Shown one piece after another: positions 1-12,221 of a DNA stretch of 64,000 nt. This DNA comes from Ligustrum vulgare (Eukaryota > Streptophyta > Magnoliopsida > Lamiales > Oleaceae). Where the stretch lies: contig OY743184.1 in the NCBI GenBank assembly GCA_963555705.1, positions 22,418,859 through 22,482,858 of the forward strand. Direction: 5' to 3'. A program made the position numbers and the translations under genes. The number at the start of each line of letters is the position of its first letter. The stretch's first letter is position 1. Below the pieces are notes generated by a model that saw nothing but the letters and a program-made list of their open reading frames with translations, did not search any database and had not been told where the DNA came from.

Positions 1-455
1 ATCCAACATCCTATATTCAAAGAAGCGGCCAACTCCCACAATTCCTTAGCCATTTTTATTATGCAGTACACTTTGTACAATGAATTAGCCAAGCTGTTCA
101 TGACATAATTTCGGCACAGGAAATCAGGATGCTTTCTAGTATCCACTACACTAATTGCTTGAATGTCTCATTTACCCTCTTGGAGTATTTGAGCATTCTT
201 AGTTAAGAATCTCGCAAGATTCAAGGTGATCAGATAGAACGTCATCTTCTGCATCCACCTCTTGAAACTCAACATTGAATTTCTCTGATTTTCCCAATGG
301 TTAATCGGAACAACCACAGTTGGGGATTCAATTTGTGCCACTATATGGGTCACAACACAACTTGGCAATTTAGCCACAGTCTGAGGCACATCATAATTGG
401 CATAGCCACAGCTTAAGCAATAGTAGGACTTGACACTTGGCAACTGTAATTTCAC
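1..455 (-). pseudogene. copia gag N-terminal remnant
   Basis: Minus-strand reading from 455 gives a gag N-terminal region with the block KMTFYLITLNLARF, then (after one in-frame stop near 168-170) DFLCRNYVMNSLANSLYKVYC and AKELWE, running off the left edge. These blocks are typical of the copia gag family (UBN2/Retrotran_gag_2), which packages element RNA. The in-frame stop shows decay. No LTR is visible on its right; 456-760 resembles LTR-type sequence (repeated 'aaatttta...aggggac'-style text), but I could not pair it with anything. Confidence 0.6.
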
Positions 456-3400
456 AAAACTTGGAGGCCAATTTTGAAGTAATTCTTAATTTTGGTACTT
501 AAAAGCAATTTTGCAAAGTTTTAGTGGCTAATTTATAAGAATTTCAAACTTTAGGTGCAAATTCAAAAATTTTAAACTTTAGGAGTTGAATTGTAAAAAT
601 AAAATGTTCAAGTCCCAACTTGAATAATTTATAAAATTCGGAACTTAAATAATAAATTCCTTAATTTAAGGGATCAATTTTAATAACTTAATAAGATTTG
701 AGGACCTCAATTTGTAGTAAACCAATAAAACGAAATTGCAGAAGGAGCCCCGAAATCTTCTAATTTTTTGTCCAAGCCTCTGCCTCAATAACTGAACCAG
801 CTTGGTTTTCAAACACTAGCCTAGCCGCCGCCCCAGCCTTAGCCCCCGGAGACCCGAGTGCGATGCGGCGCCATCAATGGCGTTGAGTACCACACCCGTA
901 GGTGTTCCTCTTCCCTAGCACCAACGGTGGCAAACCAGCCGGACACACCTCTTCATCCAAAAATTCACAGGAAACTTTTCTTAAAATCTTATTCTAAAAT
1001 CTGACAATAGACTATAAAATGGTTTCACTATAATTGGAAGTTAATTATAAGCAGATCTTTCACTTACGAAGAACAATTTTCATTATACACATGATCATTT
1101 CCAAATGAAAATTTCTCCCAATACTATCCAGATATATTTGTACATACTAAATGGGAATTGAAATCCCAAATGTGCATTTCAATTCTAATGATCAAATCCC
1201 AATAATGGAGACAATGGTAATTCCAACAAATATGTTTGGGCTTCCAGTAAGACATTTGCACAAATCTTGTCCATCATACGAGATTCAAATTATTGTACAT
1301 ATTATATCCAAGAACACCAACCAATAATAATCTGTAGTCCCTGTAGTCGTCTTTTGCATGAAGACAGAAGGAATCAATGAATCCAGGTTTTGATGGGTAC
1401 CTATTCATGTTTTGAAACTTATTACTTAATCAGAGTTTGACCAAAATAATAATCATGTAAAATGCATTATGGATATTCTAATTTTTCTAAAATTTGTTTC
1501 CCAACAGTTAGTACTATTTGCTACAGACAAACCTTGATTTGAGATTTCTTTTTATCATGCAAACAATTGAGTCCTTTAAAAGGTGCATAACCACACAGAT
1601 ATAATTACATAAAATTAGTCAATAGAATGCCATTTTTCGAGTGAGTATAGAATGGGTTTCAGTCCCTTCTATTTGACATCAAATATAAATATTTACGCAA
1701 AATAATCATCCAAACACACTCTTGAAAATCAACCAAGGTATCAAAGTAAAATGACAGTAGCATATGGAGGCTCATTCATTGCATATGGAGGCTCATTTAT
1801 GTGGAAAAAAATTCCACATAAGAATCAAAGAACCCATCGAGAAACAGAAAATAATCTGGCTGCAATCCAAGCCAATTTATAAATCCTTTCTTGGACAAGA
1901 ACCACTGAAAATGACCCAGTATATTTGCAACCACAAATGCGGAGACAATATTTGCAAATGATGCTCCGATAATGGAGAACAAGAGATTCATAGATCAAAA
2001 AGTGGAAGAACCATAATGTCAAATAGCATGAATGCAAAGACAGTAGAAGAGCAACTAGTATTCTAATTAATTAATAATATCAAATAGAGGCTTCGAGGTT
2101 GTGTTACCAAGATATTCCTTCAAAATAATTCACCACGACAAAAGAGGACTACGTGCCACAATCAGAATAAAACACTTGAAATAGAATTATCATTTGTTTG
2201 TTCTTAATAAAATCAAATTCTATTTTGAAAAAATAATCTGTTTTAAGTTTGTAGGGAAAATAGTTGTTGAATTTGATTGATAAAAGAACAAAAAATAAAA
2301 TAAAATACAATAATATAAATATTGAAGAAAACCAAACACAGTAAATTAGAGTAGAATCTGGAATCGAGGCCTGTGCGATCACAGTTTTCTTAAAACAGAT
2401 TCGCCCCCTCACCAATCTGTGCTTGAGGTTTGTCTGAGCGTCTGTCTCCCAGAATACAACAGAGGTTGAGTAGTTAACTCAATACAAAGTTACCACTCCA
2501 GCAAACCGAGCATATATATGAACAATCACAAAAAACAAGACACTATAAAATTGGACCAAAATAAAATAAATGGACAAAGATTGGATAGACCAAATGATCA
2601 AAGCCAAGCGTGTGTTTTTGTGTCTTCAAAATGAGGAGTTAAATAGAGCACTATGGAGTTACAACATAACTCCATAATAATTTTCTAATTAACAATCATA
2701 ACTCTCCAATTAACAAGGCTAATTAAACCTTAATCAATTGTAATAACATAGGAGTTACAAGAGAGTTGAATTTCTAATTCATTTTCCAACACTTTGTACA
2801 TAATTTATTAAGAATTTGGATATTTGAGTTTGTTATACTTTTCCTAGTATATTTGGCATTATGTTAATAGAAAGTTTTCTGGTTTATTAGTTTAGGCATT
2901 TGGTAGAAAAGTTATTTATTTTTATTTTTTTCCTAAAAATCTTAGGTAAAAGAGTTTATTAGAAATAGATTTATAAATTTTTTCTCAAAAATTAGATAAC
3001 GGGTCGATGCGATGCGGGGCTGGGAAAAACCATCCCCGCCCTACCACGAGCGGGGCAGAGTTTTTCTGCCCTATGTCCACCCCTACTGCCCCGTTTACTA
3101 ACAAAAAATGATAAAATATATGGTTGAAAAGTTACGAATTCTATAAAATGTATGGTTAAATTTAATTTTTGCCTTTAACTTGTCATTGAAATTAGATTTT
3201 AATAAGAACTAAACCAGAGCTAAGTAATACCGAAAAAGTAGAAATGACATGTTTGGAATGTGAAATTGTTCAATACAAAAACAAGTTGCAGACAAGAGGA
3301 AAAATAAACTATAATCTTTATACGAAACATATAAACTTAAACATGATTTCGATTTAGAATCTTAACCATAAAATTAATTACTGTAAATCATATGACATAC

Positions 3401-3762
3401 CAGAATCCATAGCAAAGTTGAACCCTAATGATTTCGATTAAGCCTTTAGTTGTGTTTTATAAGTTAAACCCTAATGATGTAATTTGAGTTCAGTATATAT
3501 AAGTAGAGAGAGGGGCCGAATTTCCTATATCTTTTAATCTCAACCGTCCATCAAAATTGTAGTATTAATAGAAAAATCTTCTATTTAAACCAAATTTCTA
3601 TTAATTCAGCAGTTTATCTAATTAAACCAGGATACGTTATATGTGCCACATAACGTATGAGAGTATTCATCCCTGTATTTTGAAGCTGAAGAATGTAGAG
3701 CCGTTGGAATGAAACGGGTCTCCAATTTGGAGATTCACTCCAAAATAGAGATCTATTGGAGA
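456..3762. other. unassigned AT-rich intergenic stretch
   Basis: No supported gene. It holds a GC-richer patch at about 800-960, a GC-rich patch at 3001-3110 (ggggc-type text seen in some plant MITEs, not resolved), a tandem doublet around gcatatggaggctcatt at about 1760-1800, an imperfect inverted repeat at 3631-3660 (ATACGTTAT...ATAACGTAT) and a TATA-like run at about 3495-3510. The text near 3720-3765 (ctccaa/ttggag repeats) resembles MITE ends, but no target duplication was found. Confidence 0.5.
1797..1991 (-). pseudogene. possible membrane-transporter exon fragment
   Basis: A 64-residue minus-strand reading contains the hydrophobic run SIIGASFANIVSAFVVANI followed by a WL...PDYF-like segment. 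This vaguely recalls the penultimate helix and loop of plant NPF/POT transporters. There are no other exons, no splice context I can defend and no full domain, so this is a weak suggestion only; it may be chance hydrophobic sequence. Confidence 0.15.
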
Positions 3763-4166
3763 TGTCCTTATAGGAAAATACACATGAAAAAAATGATAAG
3801 AATTATGGCAGGCTTGATTGAAAGATCAATAATTCTAGCTAAACACCACTTCAAACATGTTTGAAGAGCTCCAAAGATCAAGCATGACGTGAATGAAGAA
3901 GACTCAAGACTAAACAAAGTGATATAAGCTGAGAGACAAATCATTAATCAAAATGAAGTCAAAAACCAAAACAGATTGTAGAAAAGAACCACGCGATTGC
4001 GCAATTTAATTCCCAATCGATCACGCCTTCACCACTCAAATGGTCAGAATGGTAATTGCGTCTACCACGCGATTGCGACTAATTACACGATCGCATAGTT
4101 GTTCCAATTAGGGTTTTCAAAAATTTTATTGTTTTTCTGTTTTATATTATTAATTATGTTAGGAAT
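3763..4166 (+). repeat. left part of element C 5' LTR
   Basis: This stretch is cut by element A at 4167 and appears to resume at 17748 (target duplication GGAAT/GAAAT). It carries a cluster of CGCGATTGCG-like dyads (3992-4001, 4016-4025 variant, 4068-4077, 4086-4095 as CACGATCGCA), like the palindrome clusters in the two solo LTRs of this window. The left boundary is a guess at the first plausible TG; the right end of the same LTR is near 18228, where a PBS follows. Confidence 0.4.
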
Positions 4167-5025
4167 TGTTAATTTTATGATATTGGCATTTCCTATTTTT
4201 CACGAATGGGTAATTTAATAAAACTTGATTTAATTACTAAATACGTGTATTTAGTAATTTATTAAGTTCGATTAAATTATGCAATTTATTTCTTATTTTT
4301 GAGAAATTCATTTTATTGTAAAGATAATGATCAAGAAAATATTGATATATATTTGATCATAATCTCGGAAATTTTTATCACAATCTCCAAAATATTTTGG
4401 TAATATTCTTGATAATTTGTTGTGATTATTCTTGATACGCAAGCTTATCCAAGATATGGTAAGTATCTTCCTGATATGGTCAAGAATATTTCAATCTTAT
4501 CTTTACATATAGTAACATTATCTTGGTCGAAAATCTTGATCATGAAGAACTTTGATAAGGCCGAAAATATGGTGATAAATATCAAGGTTTATCACTTGAT
4601 TGATAAAAGGTAAGATCTTTTATGATTTATCATTATCATTATTCATGGTAAGATTTATTTAAGGATAATTCTATTAGCCCAAGAGTAAACTAACCAAGAG
4701 GGGGGTGAATTGGTTTATAAAACTTTTTCGATAAATAATCTCAAACTTAAAAATCAATGTGTACAAGTATGAGCACTTAGTGTTGTAAGTAACTTAACTA
4801 TCAATGTAGTGTGCTATAAATGTGTAAACTTAATTGATAAAGCAAGTATAACACTTAGATATAGTGTTGCACAATATAAATTGATAGAATAGAGTAAGTG
4901 CAATGTAAGTAAGTAAAAGGGATAAGAGAATGTAAACGCAATTTATGGAGGTTCAATCAACCAACGTGATCTACGTCCCCCGTTACCGAGCTCTCCGTCA
5001 CGAGCAAGGCCAAATCCACTATATT

Positions 5026-5152
5026 GGTAACTTACAACAAGGAGTACCAAATCCTTAAGTGACTTACAACAAGGAGCACTTATCCTTAGGTGACTTACAA
5101 CAAGGAGCACCTACCCTTAGGTGACTTACAACAAGGAGCGCCTACCCTTAAC
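5026..5152. repeat. about four tandem copies of a ~31-bp unit
   Basis: The block GTGACTTACAACAAGGAGCA followed by a short variable tail ending in CCTTA recurs at about 5026, 5061, 5091 and 5122. It lies in the solo LTR, downstream of the minus-strand TATA box. Units differ by a few bases. Confidence 0.85.
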
Positions 5153-5822
5153 CAACAATCGAGTTTTCACAAGGCTCTCGAAACCACAAGATATAATGAA
5201 TTGAATTTACAATTGAAATAACTCTCTTGAAAAATGATATACTCAAATAAAGTACCGAGAGAGTTAGGCTAACACTTCAATAGATAGCAATGAATTAAGC
5301 TCGAGTGTTAGAGAAAAACTTTGATGCTAATGATAATGAAAAGCTCAATGAAATCAAACAAAGTTTTTCAAATAATCTCTTGTTAAAATATTGAATCAAA
5401 TTAAGTACCAAGAGATGCCACACTTGAATAATTAACAATAAGTTAAGCTCAAAGTATTTAGGCAATGAAACTTTGATGAATCAAATGATAATGAAAAATG
5501 TAGCACAAATAATCAAAGTTCCTTAATTGGAATTTCTCTCTTTTAAAAGATTAAAACAAGTTTAGAACAAAGATAGACTTACACTTCAATTCCAATGTGG
5601 TGTGAAGATGTTGAAGAAGTTTAAACAATATAAAAACCAAGAATCTTCACAAAACTTTCTTCCAAAAACTTTGATGAATTTGATAAAACAAAGTTTAGAT
5701 CAATCAAAGTTTAATAAAAACAATAATAGATGAATATAAACCAAGTAAGAACAATGAATTTTCACAAGAAAGTTTCTATAAAATCTTTTCTATGTAGTTA
5801 AAAATGAATGCAAGAGAGAAGG

Positions 5823-6013
5823 CTATTTATAGAGCAAATTTCGCACATACTGTCTTTTGCGGTCGACCTATCCTGCCATGCGGTCGACCTCAGTATAGTC
5901 GTTGCGAGAAAATAGCCGTTGGAGTTCAAAAATAGACAGTGCGGTCGACCTAAAAAAATTTGCGGTCGACCTGAAAGTATCATGCGGTCGACCTATTGAT
6001 TTTGCGGTCAACC
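5823..6013 (-). promoter_or_regulatory. LTR promoter: TATA box with GGTCGACC palindrome cluster
   Basis: The minus strand reads CTATAAATAG at 5832-5823. Upstream lie six copies of the self-complementary octamer GGTCGACC, each within tGCGGTCGACCT on the plus strand: 5861, 5882, 5943, 5964, 5986 and a decayed copy (GGTCAACC) at 6006. Start-to-start spacings are 21, 61, 21, 22 and 20 bp, close to two helical turns. This looks like an array of binding sites for a dimeric factor; that role is inference. Confidence 0.7.
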
Positions 6014-7176
6014 TGAAAAATCAGGATTTCAAGATTTTGATTTTTCAAGGTTTTCTGATCAAAGTTGATTTTGAAAAAGATATTTTGATGGTTTTAAAAA
6101 TGTTACTTGAGCTTTATGAAGTGCATTGCCAACTATTGATGCATTAACCTTACATAAGATTGAAAAGCAATTTGTAAATGATCAATTCTTTGTAGGCTTC
6201 ATTGCTTGGTCTTCATGCTTTCCGACTTGAAATTTGATCTCGAATATCTTCGATTATTTCTTGATCTTCTTTGCGTCTCATGTGCTTGATCACATAGTTT
6301 TGATTTGAACATTGAATGCTTTGAATTATATGAAGCACTTGAAGCACACTTGTTAGCAACACAATATATTCTTGTTTGTTATGATCAAAACAATAAGCTC
6401 AAGTTGACCATATGTCAACAAATTCTCTTACCTTTTTACTAATTATCTCTACCATGTTTTCCAGGTAATAGAGATCTTGTGCAAAAAGGAAACTTGAGAG
6501 TCAAGTAAACCTAATTGCACTAAAAAAACGGGATGTTTTCTTATGACGTGGAAAATACAAGAACTCGTGGAGAGCTTAAAAAAATTCACGTCCACATCAT
6601 TAAGAAGTCCTGGAGCCTATTTTCGTGTGGTGCACCAATACAAATGGCTTCAATTGTGTTGTACTCCGGGAGGAGGATTTAATCACTTAGAGAAGGAAAG
6701 ATTTTCAGCGTGAATATCAAACGGGAGGTTTGGATCAAGATCGAACGAGAGTTCGTGTTGCTAAAAAGTGTTGCAAATTCAAAGAAAATTACTGAAGAGT
6801 GGTGGGACGCCAACTCACATTACATGCCACAGAAGGATCAGGGAGTGATCTATTTCTTGGATGTTTGATAAAGTCTATGCGTAGATTTATCCTGTAGTTT
6901 AGATTGATTTGTATAAACTCTTTCCTTATATAACCGTGGGTTTTCCCTGTTAGGGTTTTTCCCACGTTAAGCTCAAATTATTGTGTTCTTTTCTATTTAC
7001 AATTCAGCACAATTTATTCTGATTATTTACGTTTTACTATCCAGGCGAATCTTCCTTAGCGAGATTCATCTGATACTGCGCTAAACAAAACTTAACAATT
7101 TACTGTTAAATGGTTACTGTCCAGATGTGTCTGTGACAGTCTGTTTATAAATTTTAGACAACCTCAAATTTTCAAT

Positions 7177-7188
7177 TGGTATCAGAGT
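7177..7188 (+). other. element A primer binding site
   Basis: TGGTATCAGAGT starts three bases (att) after the 5' LTR end at 7174. It is complementary to the 3' end of plant initiator tRNA-Met (TGGTATCAGAGC) except for the last base. Confidence 0.9.
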
Positions 7189-7224
7189 TGGTTCACTTCT
7201 AAAAAGTGAGATTCGGTTGTCTAA

Positions 7225-8180
7225 ATGGAAAATTCTGCATCTCTTAGGCCACCTCTATTAACTGGTAGTAACTATGCATATTGGAAAATCCGTATGGAAA
7301 TTTTTATTCAATCTATTGATGAACGTTGTTGGACTTCTGTTCTTGAAGGTTACACAGCACCCACTGTCACTGCTGGAGGTGTTGTTATAGCTATAGCTAG
7401 AAGTGCTTATACTGTAGATGAATTAGCTAATGCAAATTGGAATTCTAAGGCACTTAACGCTATTGTTTCTTTGGTTGATTCAGGTCAATTCAGACTCATC
7501 TCCTCTTTAAGGACCGCCAAGGAAGCATGGGATGCTTTGAGAATTGCAAACGAAGGAACCAATGCTGTCAAAACTTCCAAACTGCAGATGATCACTTTGG
7601 AATTTGAACAACTGTCTATGGATGAGAAAGAAGACTTCAAAAGCTTCTATTCCAGATTAAGTGATCTCACCAACTCAGCTGAAGCACTTGGGAAAACCTA
7701 CTCAAATGAGCAGATTGTACAAAAGATCCTTAGATCTTTACCAGACAGTTTCCATGCAAAAGTGACAGCAATTGAAGAAAGCAAGGATCTTTCAACCATG
7801 CGAGTTGAGGAACTTGTAGGGTCATTGATGACCTATGAGTTAAATCTGGCCCAAGAAAGAAGGACAAATCACCAGGGATTGCCTTCAAGACAAACTGTGC
7901 GAATCTAGACGACTCTGGCGAGATAGACGAAGATGAAAATTTCGTACTTCTCACCAGACAATTTAAAAGGTTCCTCAAGGGCAAACAAAAAGAAAGATCC
8001 ACAAATCTTCAAGGCCAGAATCAAAAACAATGGAAGAAAAATAATTTCTATCCAAAGAATAGTGCCAACACGTTTGAAGGGAAGCCTAGGAGTCGAATCC
8101 AATGCAGAGAATGTGAAGGATATGGACACATTGCAGCTGATTGTCCTAATACTCAAAAGAAGGCCAAGGGAAGGAAGGCC
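7225..8180 (+). pseudogene. element A gag, frameshifted
   Basis: Starts MENSASLRPPLLTGSNYAYW, the usual opening of copia gag. Residues ~10-210 are the UBN2-type gag domain (WNSKALNAI, SLRTAKEAWDAL, QKILRSLP). A one-base loss in the A/G run at about 7860 shifts the frame and creates the stop at 7906-7908. The other frame stays open from ~7860 and encodes the zinc knuckle CRECEGYGHIAADC (about 8103-8144), then the acidic SWSD/SESDS-like tail typical of Sirevirus gag. Gag would form the virus-like particle and bind RNA through the knuckle. Confidence 0.85.
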
Positions 8181-9761
8181 ATGAATGTTACATGGAGTGA
8201 TGGAGACTCAGATAAATCTGAATCAGAATCAGATAGCAGCAATTCTGAAAAACAAGTAACTACCCTTACTGCTTTACAGCTGTCTGGTACTGAATCTGGT
8301 AACTCTTTTTATGCAGATAAATCCGGACAAAATACTGAAAACTTGAGGAAGGAACTTCAAGATGCAGAAGAGAAGATTCAGCTGTTACAGGCCTTCGTTG
8401 AACACAGCAGGGAACGACAACTGGACGACGTATCTGCAGTCTTAGATGATGAACAAAATGAGGTAAGCAGGTTAAGTTCAGAACTTGCTAAAGCACAAGA
8501 CAAAATCAAGAAGCTGGCACGTGGATCCATCCAGCTTGATGAAATCCTGAACAGTGGCAGACCTGTCAGCCTAAAAACAGGTCTTGGATATGAAGGTAAA
8601 GGTAAAAATCATGACCATAGAATAAAATTTGTAAGAGAATCTGGATACAGGTACATGGAACAGAATATAAATCATACAGATGCATCTACCTCTCATCAAT
8701 ACAATGCGGCTGGGACTCAAAATTTACATCCATCCAGGAACTATATAAGAAGACAATTTCAGCCGAATCTGTACAAGCCAGATGAGTCTGTCCATCAGAA
8801 CGGCAGAAAATTTCAACCTCGACGGAGTCGGCAGGATACATCTGTTTTCCAGGTATTCTGTAATTTTTGTGCTAAATCTGGTCATGATATATTTAGGTGT
8901 CATGAGTACTTGAAATTAATCAATTCACACAAAAGGAGACTTGTTCCTAGACAAGAGAAGAAAATTCAAACTAATGCTTATGTAGTTCAATTGTCTTTGA
9001 GTGCCTTGATTCCTAACACATGGTATGTTGATAGTGGATGTTCTAGACACATGACAGGTGATATCTCTCTACTAAGACATTTTGAAAAAGGCGAAACAGG
9101 TGTTGTTACATTTGGTGATGGCCAAAAGGGAAAGATAGATGGATCTGGTGTCATCAACATCAAGGGACTGTCTACATTAACAAATGTCTTATATGTTATA
9201 GGACTTAGGGAAAATTTGATCAGTGTAGGACAACTATTTGATGATAACTTGCTTGTCGTGTTTTCAAAAGAATATTGCAAGGTTTTAAATTGTGAAAAGA
9301 AGTCTAACCCATTAAATAGTGTGCTGTTTAAGGGAGTTAGATCAAGAGACAAATGCTATAAACTTGAGAGTCTCGAAACGTGCAACTCTGTTAAGACCAA
9401 AAATGAGAAAATGTGGCATAACCGACTAGGGCATCTAAACTACCATGATCTCATGAAGCTAACCAGACTACAAGCTGTGAGAGGCTTACCCAGCATAAAC
9501 AATAATCCAGATGAAATCTGTGGTGATTGTCAAAAGGGTAAGCAAATCAAAATTCAACACAAATCAGGTACATCTGTTAATACCTCTCATATACTTGAAC
9601 TAATTCACATGGATTTGATGAGTCCTATCCAAAAGGAAAGTATTGGTGGCAAGAGGTATATTTATGTGTGTGTTGATGATTTCTCCATATACACATGGGT
9701 CATGTTTATTCGGGATAAATCTGATACATTTGACAATTTTGTTAATCTTTTCAGAAATTGA
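8181..9761 (+). pseudogene. element A gag C-terminus, protease and integrase N-terminus
   Basis: Open reading continues in the frame restored after the gag shift (really open from ~7860). In order: an acidic and coiled-coil segment (residues ~40-115), a second zinc knuckle CNFCAKSGHDIFRC (~227-240), the aspartic protease active site WYVDSGCSRHMTG (~281-293), the GAG-pre-integrase zinc region MWHNRLGHL...CGDCQKGK (~410-455), and the first integrase Asp in HMDLM (~477) with VDDFSIYTWV. It ends at a stop just after LFRN: compared with copy B, the frame slips in the text after LFRN and integrase continues in the 9758 frame. Confidence 0.85.
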
Positions 9762-10605
9762 GCAATGAAAAGGACGACGAACAGGTAAGAGTCAAAAGGA
9801 TCAGAAGTGATCATGGAAGAGAGTTTGAAAACTCCGAGTTTGCTGATTTTTGTATCCAATACGGGATCAAGCATGAGTACTCGTCCCCAAAGACTCCTCA
9901 ACATAATGGAGTGGTGGAAAGGAAAAATAAAACTCTACAAGAGATTGCTCGTGTAATGCTAAATAGCAACAAATTGCCCACAAAATTTTGGGCAGAAGCC
10001 ATAAACACTGCTTATTATATTATCAATAGAGTCATGCTTAGATCTGGAACAAACCAAACTACATATGAAATTTGGAAGGTAGAAAACCTAGGGTTGATTA
10101 CTTTCATGCCTTTGGAAGTAAATGCTACATTTTGAAAGATAGAGAACACCTAGGAAAATTTGACTCAAAATCGGATGATGGAATATTTTTGGGTTATGCT
10201 GAAAATAGTAGGGCCTATAGAGTTTACAATCTAAGAACCCAAACTATTCTTGAGTTAATTAATGTGAAAGTCGATGATACTAATTGTATAAATTCGGATT
10301 TGCAGGTAGCAGATGGTGATCAACTGGAAATTTCACCAAAAGAAGAAGCTCGAAGTAAAAAATCAGAAGAAGAACAGCACCAAGCTGAAAGTCTCAATAA
10401 TACTGAAGAATCCGATCAGGATGAGTCTGGGCACCCAGTAATATTTGCAGATCGAGACGAATTTGATGACCCAAATACACCTGATATTGCTGAATCAGAA
10501 GCATCGAGACTACCACCTGCTAGGATCCAAAAGGCACATCCACTTGACAACATTCCCACTGATATGTCTAAGAAAAATGTGACCAGAAGAAATTTGCTGA
10601 GATGA
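9758..10605 (+). pseudogene. element A integrase core and C-terminus, frameshifted
   Basis: The 9758-10135 reading has the second integrase Asp (RSDHGREFEN) and the catalytic Glu region (TPQHNGVVERKN), the DDE core that inserts the cDNA. It then shifts frame at about 10080; 10072-10605 continues with RKPRVDYFHAFGSKCYILKDRE and FLGYAENSRAYRVYN, typical of the copia integrase C-terminus, followed by an acidic linker. At least two frameshifts separate this from a working protein; copy B reads through the same region. Confidence 0.85.
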
Positions 10606-11300
10606 GTAACATCTGTCATATGTCTCAAATTGAGCCAAAAAATGTCAAGGAAGCTTTGACAGATGAACACTAGGTACAAGCTATGCAGGAGGAACTTAAC
10701 CAATTTGAAAGAAACACTGTCTGGGAGCTGGTTCCACGTCCTAAAGAAGGTAATGTAATTGGAACCAAATGGATCTTCAAGAATAAGTCAAATGAACAAG
10801 GAAATGTGGTAAGAAATAAAGCCAGACTTGTTGCTCAAGGCTATACTCAGATTGAAGGTATAGACTTTGACGAAACATTTGCTCCGGTAGCTAGACTGGA
10901 ATCCATCAGGCTGTTGCTAGCTGTGTCCTGCTACATCAACTTCAGACTATTTCAGATGGATGTCTAAAGTGCCTTTCTGAATGGTGTACTTAATGAGGAA
11001 GCCTATGTGGAGCAGCCTCAAGGCTTCACAGATCCATCTCACCCTGTTTATGTCTTTATACTCAAAAAGGCGTTATATGGGTTGAAACAAGCCTCCAGAG
11101 CTTGGTATGAAAGACTCACATCATTCTTACTAAGCAACGGATACAAAAGGGGAGGAACTGATAAAACTCTTTTCATTAAGCATCTAAATCCTGGACTAAC
11201 TGTAGCTCAAATATATGTTGATGACATAGTATTTGGGTCTACATCTAAGTCCAAAATCAATGAATTTATAAATACAATGAAAAGAGAATTTGAAATGAGT

Positions 11301-12221
11301 CTGTGATGGGTTCCCGGTCGGGGAATCTCGTCGAACACGCGGAATAACGATATTTAAAACCCTAGGATAGATCTAGATCAGATCGACACAAGACAAACAA
11401 CGAAAAATAAGGATAGAATGACGGTAAAGCCTTGACCCGACAATCACGACGCAATTTATGGCGATGCGGATTGAAGAACCAAGATTGGTGAACGCCACAA
11501 GGACTTGTCAATTTCCTTGATAAGTTTCGAATTTGGAAACGCCACAAATATTCTTGCGAATATTTGATAAGTTTGCTGGAAGAACGCCACAAAGATCGGA
11601 TCTTTGATAAGTTCAAGAAAAAGAAGGGAATAAACTCAACCTCTCAATTTTGGAGAATCCTCTCACAAATTTTATTAATCAACTCAAACTTGTCTGTTTA
11701 CAATGAATTGAAAAAGCGTATAAATAAGAAAAATAACCTAGCATCTAATTTACTCAAAATAGAATTCTAAATAGACTAAAATTCTAAAATAGAAAAATAA
11801 CCTAAAATAATAAAAGGAAACTAAATACTTTGAAAATTCCGGAAAATCTTGAATTACGGCCGTGAATATCTAGCTTACGGCCGTAACGAACATTCTGTCT
11901 AAAATTTCAATCAGGATTTACGGCCGTGATCAACATGTTACGGCCGTAAAATATTTCAATTTCATTTTTTACGGCCGTGATAAACTTCTTACGGCCGTAA
12001 TCAACGTTCTGCTTGTTTCTGCCTTAAGGATGTTACGGCCGTAAAAATGGAGGTTACGGCCGTGAATCAGTTTCTACCTTATTGTTTGATTTCCTGCCTT
12101 GGCTCGATCCTTTCGCCTTCTCGGCTCGATTCCAACATGGAACTTGCTCCGTTTTCCATGTAGATCACCGTCATACTGCCCATGTCTCGACTTCACCCTT
12201 CGATGCCTGGTCCGGATCACA
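11301..12221. mobile_element. solo LTR inside element A RT
   Basis: Copy B is uninterrupted here (its minus strand reads gaatttgaaatgagtatggt), which places the insertion between TGAGT (11296-11300) and TCAGT (12222-12226), probably a one-mismatch duplication. The ends form TGTGAT...ATCACA. It has no coding capacity, about three diverged aacgccacaa blocks (11490-11600), a TATAAATA at 11719-11726 and an ACGGCCGT palindrome cluster at 11856-12063. Orientation is uncertain because TATA-like text can be read on both strands. Confidence 0.75.
11856..12063. promoter_or_regulatory. ACGGCCGT palindrome cluster in solo LTR
   Basis: Eight copies of the self-complementary octamer ACGGCCGT, mostly within TTACGGCCGTRA, start at 11856, 11877, 11920, 11940, 11971, 11991, 12035 and 12056. 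Spacings are 21, 43, 20, 31, 20, 44 and 21 bp, so the sites form pairs about two helical turns apart. The intervening bases are unrelated between units, so this is not an ordinary tandem repeat. Confidence 0.85.

Larger units (their letters stand above)
4672..6420 (-). mobile_element. solo LTR nested in element A 5' LTR
   Basis: Comparison with the uninterrupted 3' LTR of A shows an exact insertion flanked by AATTC (4667-4671 and 6421-6425). On the minus strand it begins TGTTGACATATGG and ends CTAATA (probably CA decayed to TA). It has a minus-strand TATA box (ctataaatag, 5832-5823), an upstream palindrome cluster (GGTCGACC, 5861-6013) and a short tandem array at 5026-5152. No coding capacity or second LTR, so a solo LTR is the simplest reading. 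Its terminal CACCCCCCTCTTGG text (minus strand, near 4700) is common at plant LTR ends. Confidence 0.8.
4167..7174 (+). repeat. element A 5' LTR (with nested solo LTR)
   Basis: Matches 16459-17747 closely outside the insertion at 4672-6420; without it the LTR is about 1.26 kb. Near its 3' end it has the imperfect inverted repeat CCAGGCGAATCTT...AGATTCATCTG (7042-7073) and the dyad CAGATGTGTCTG (7122-7133). The body is studded with ATGGTAAG-type motifs and one TTTTCCAGGTAATAG (about 6457-6472), which look like splice donors and an acceptor. Confidence 0.9.
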
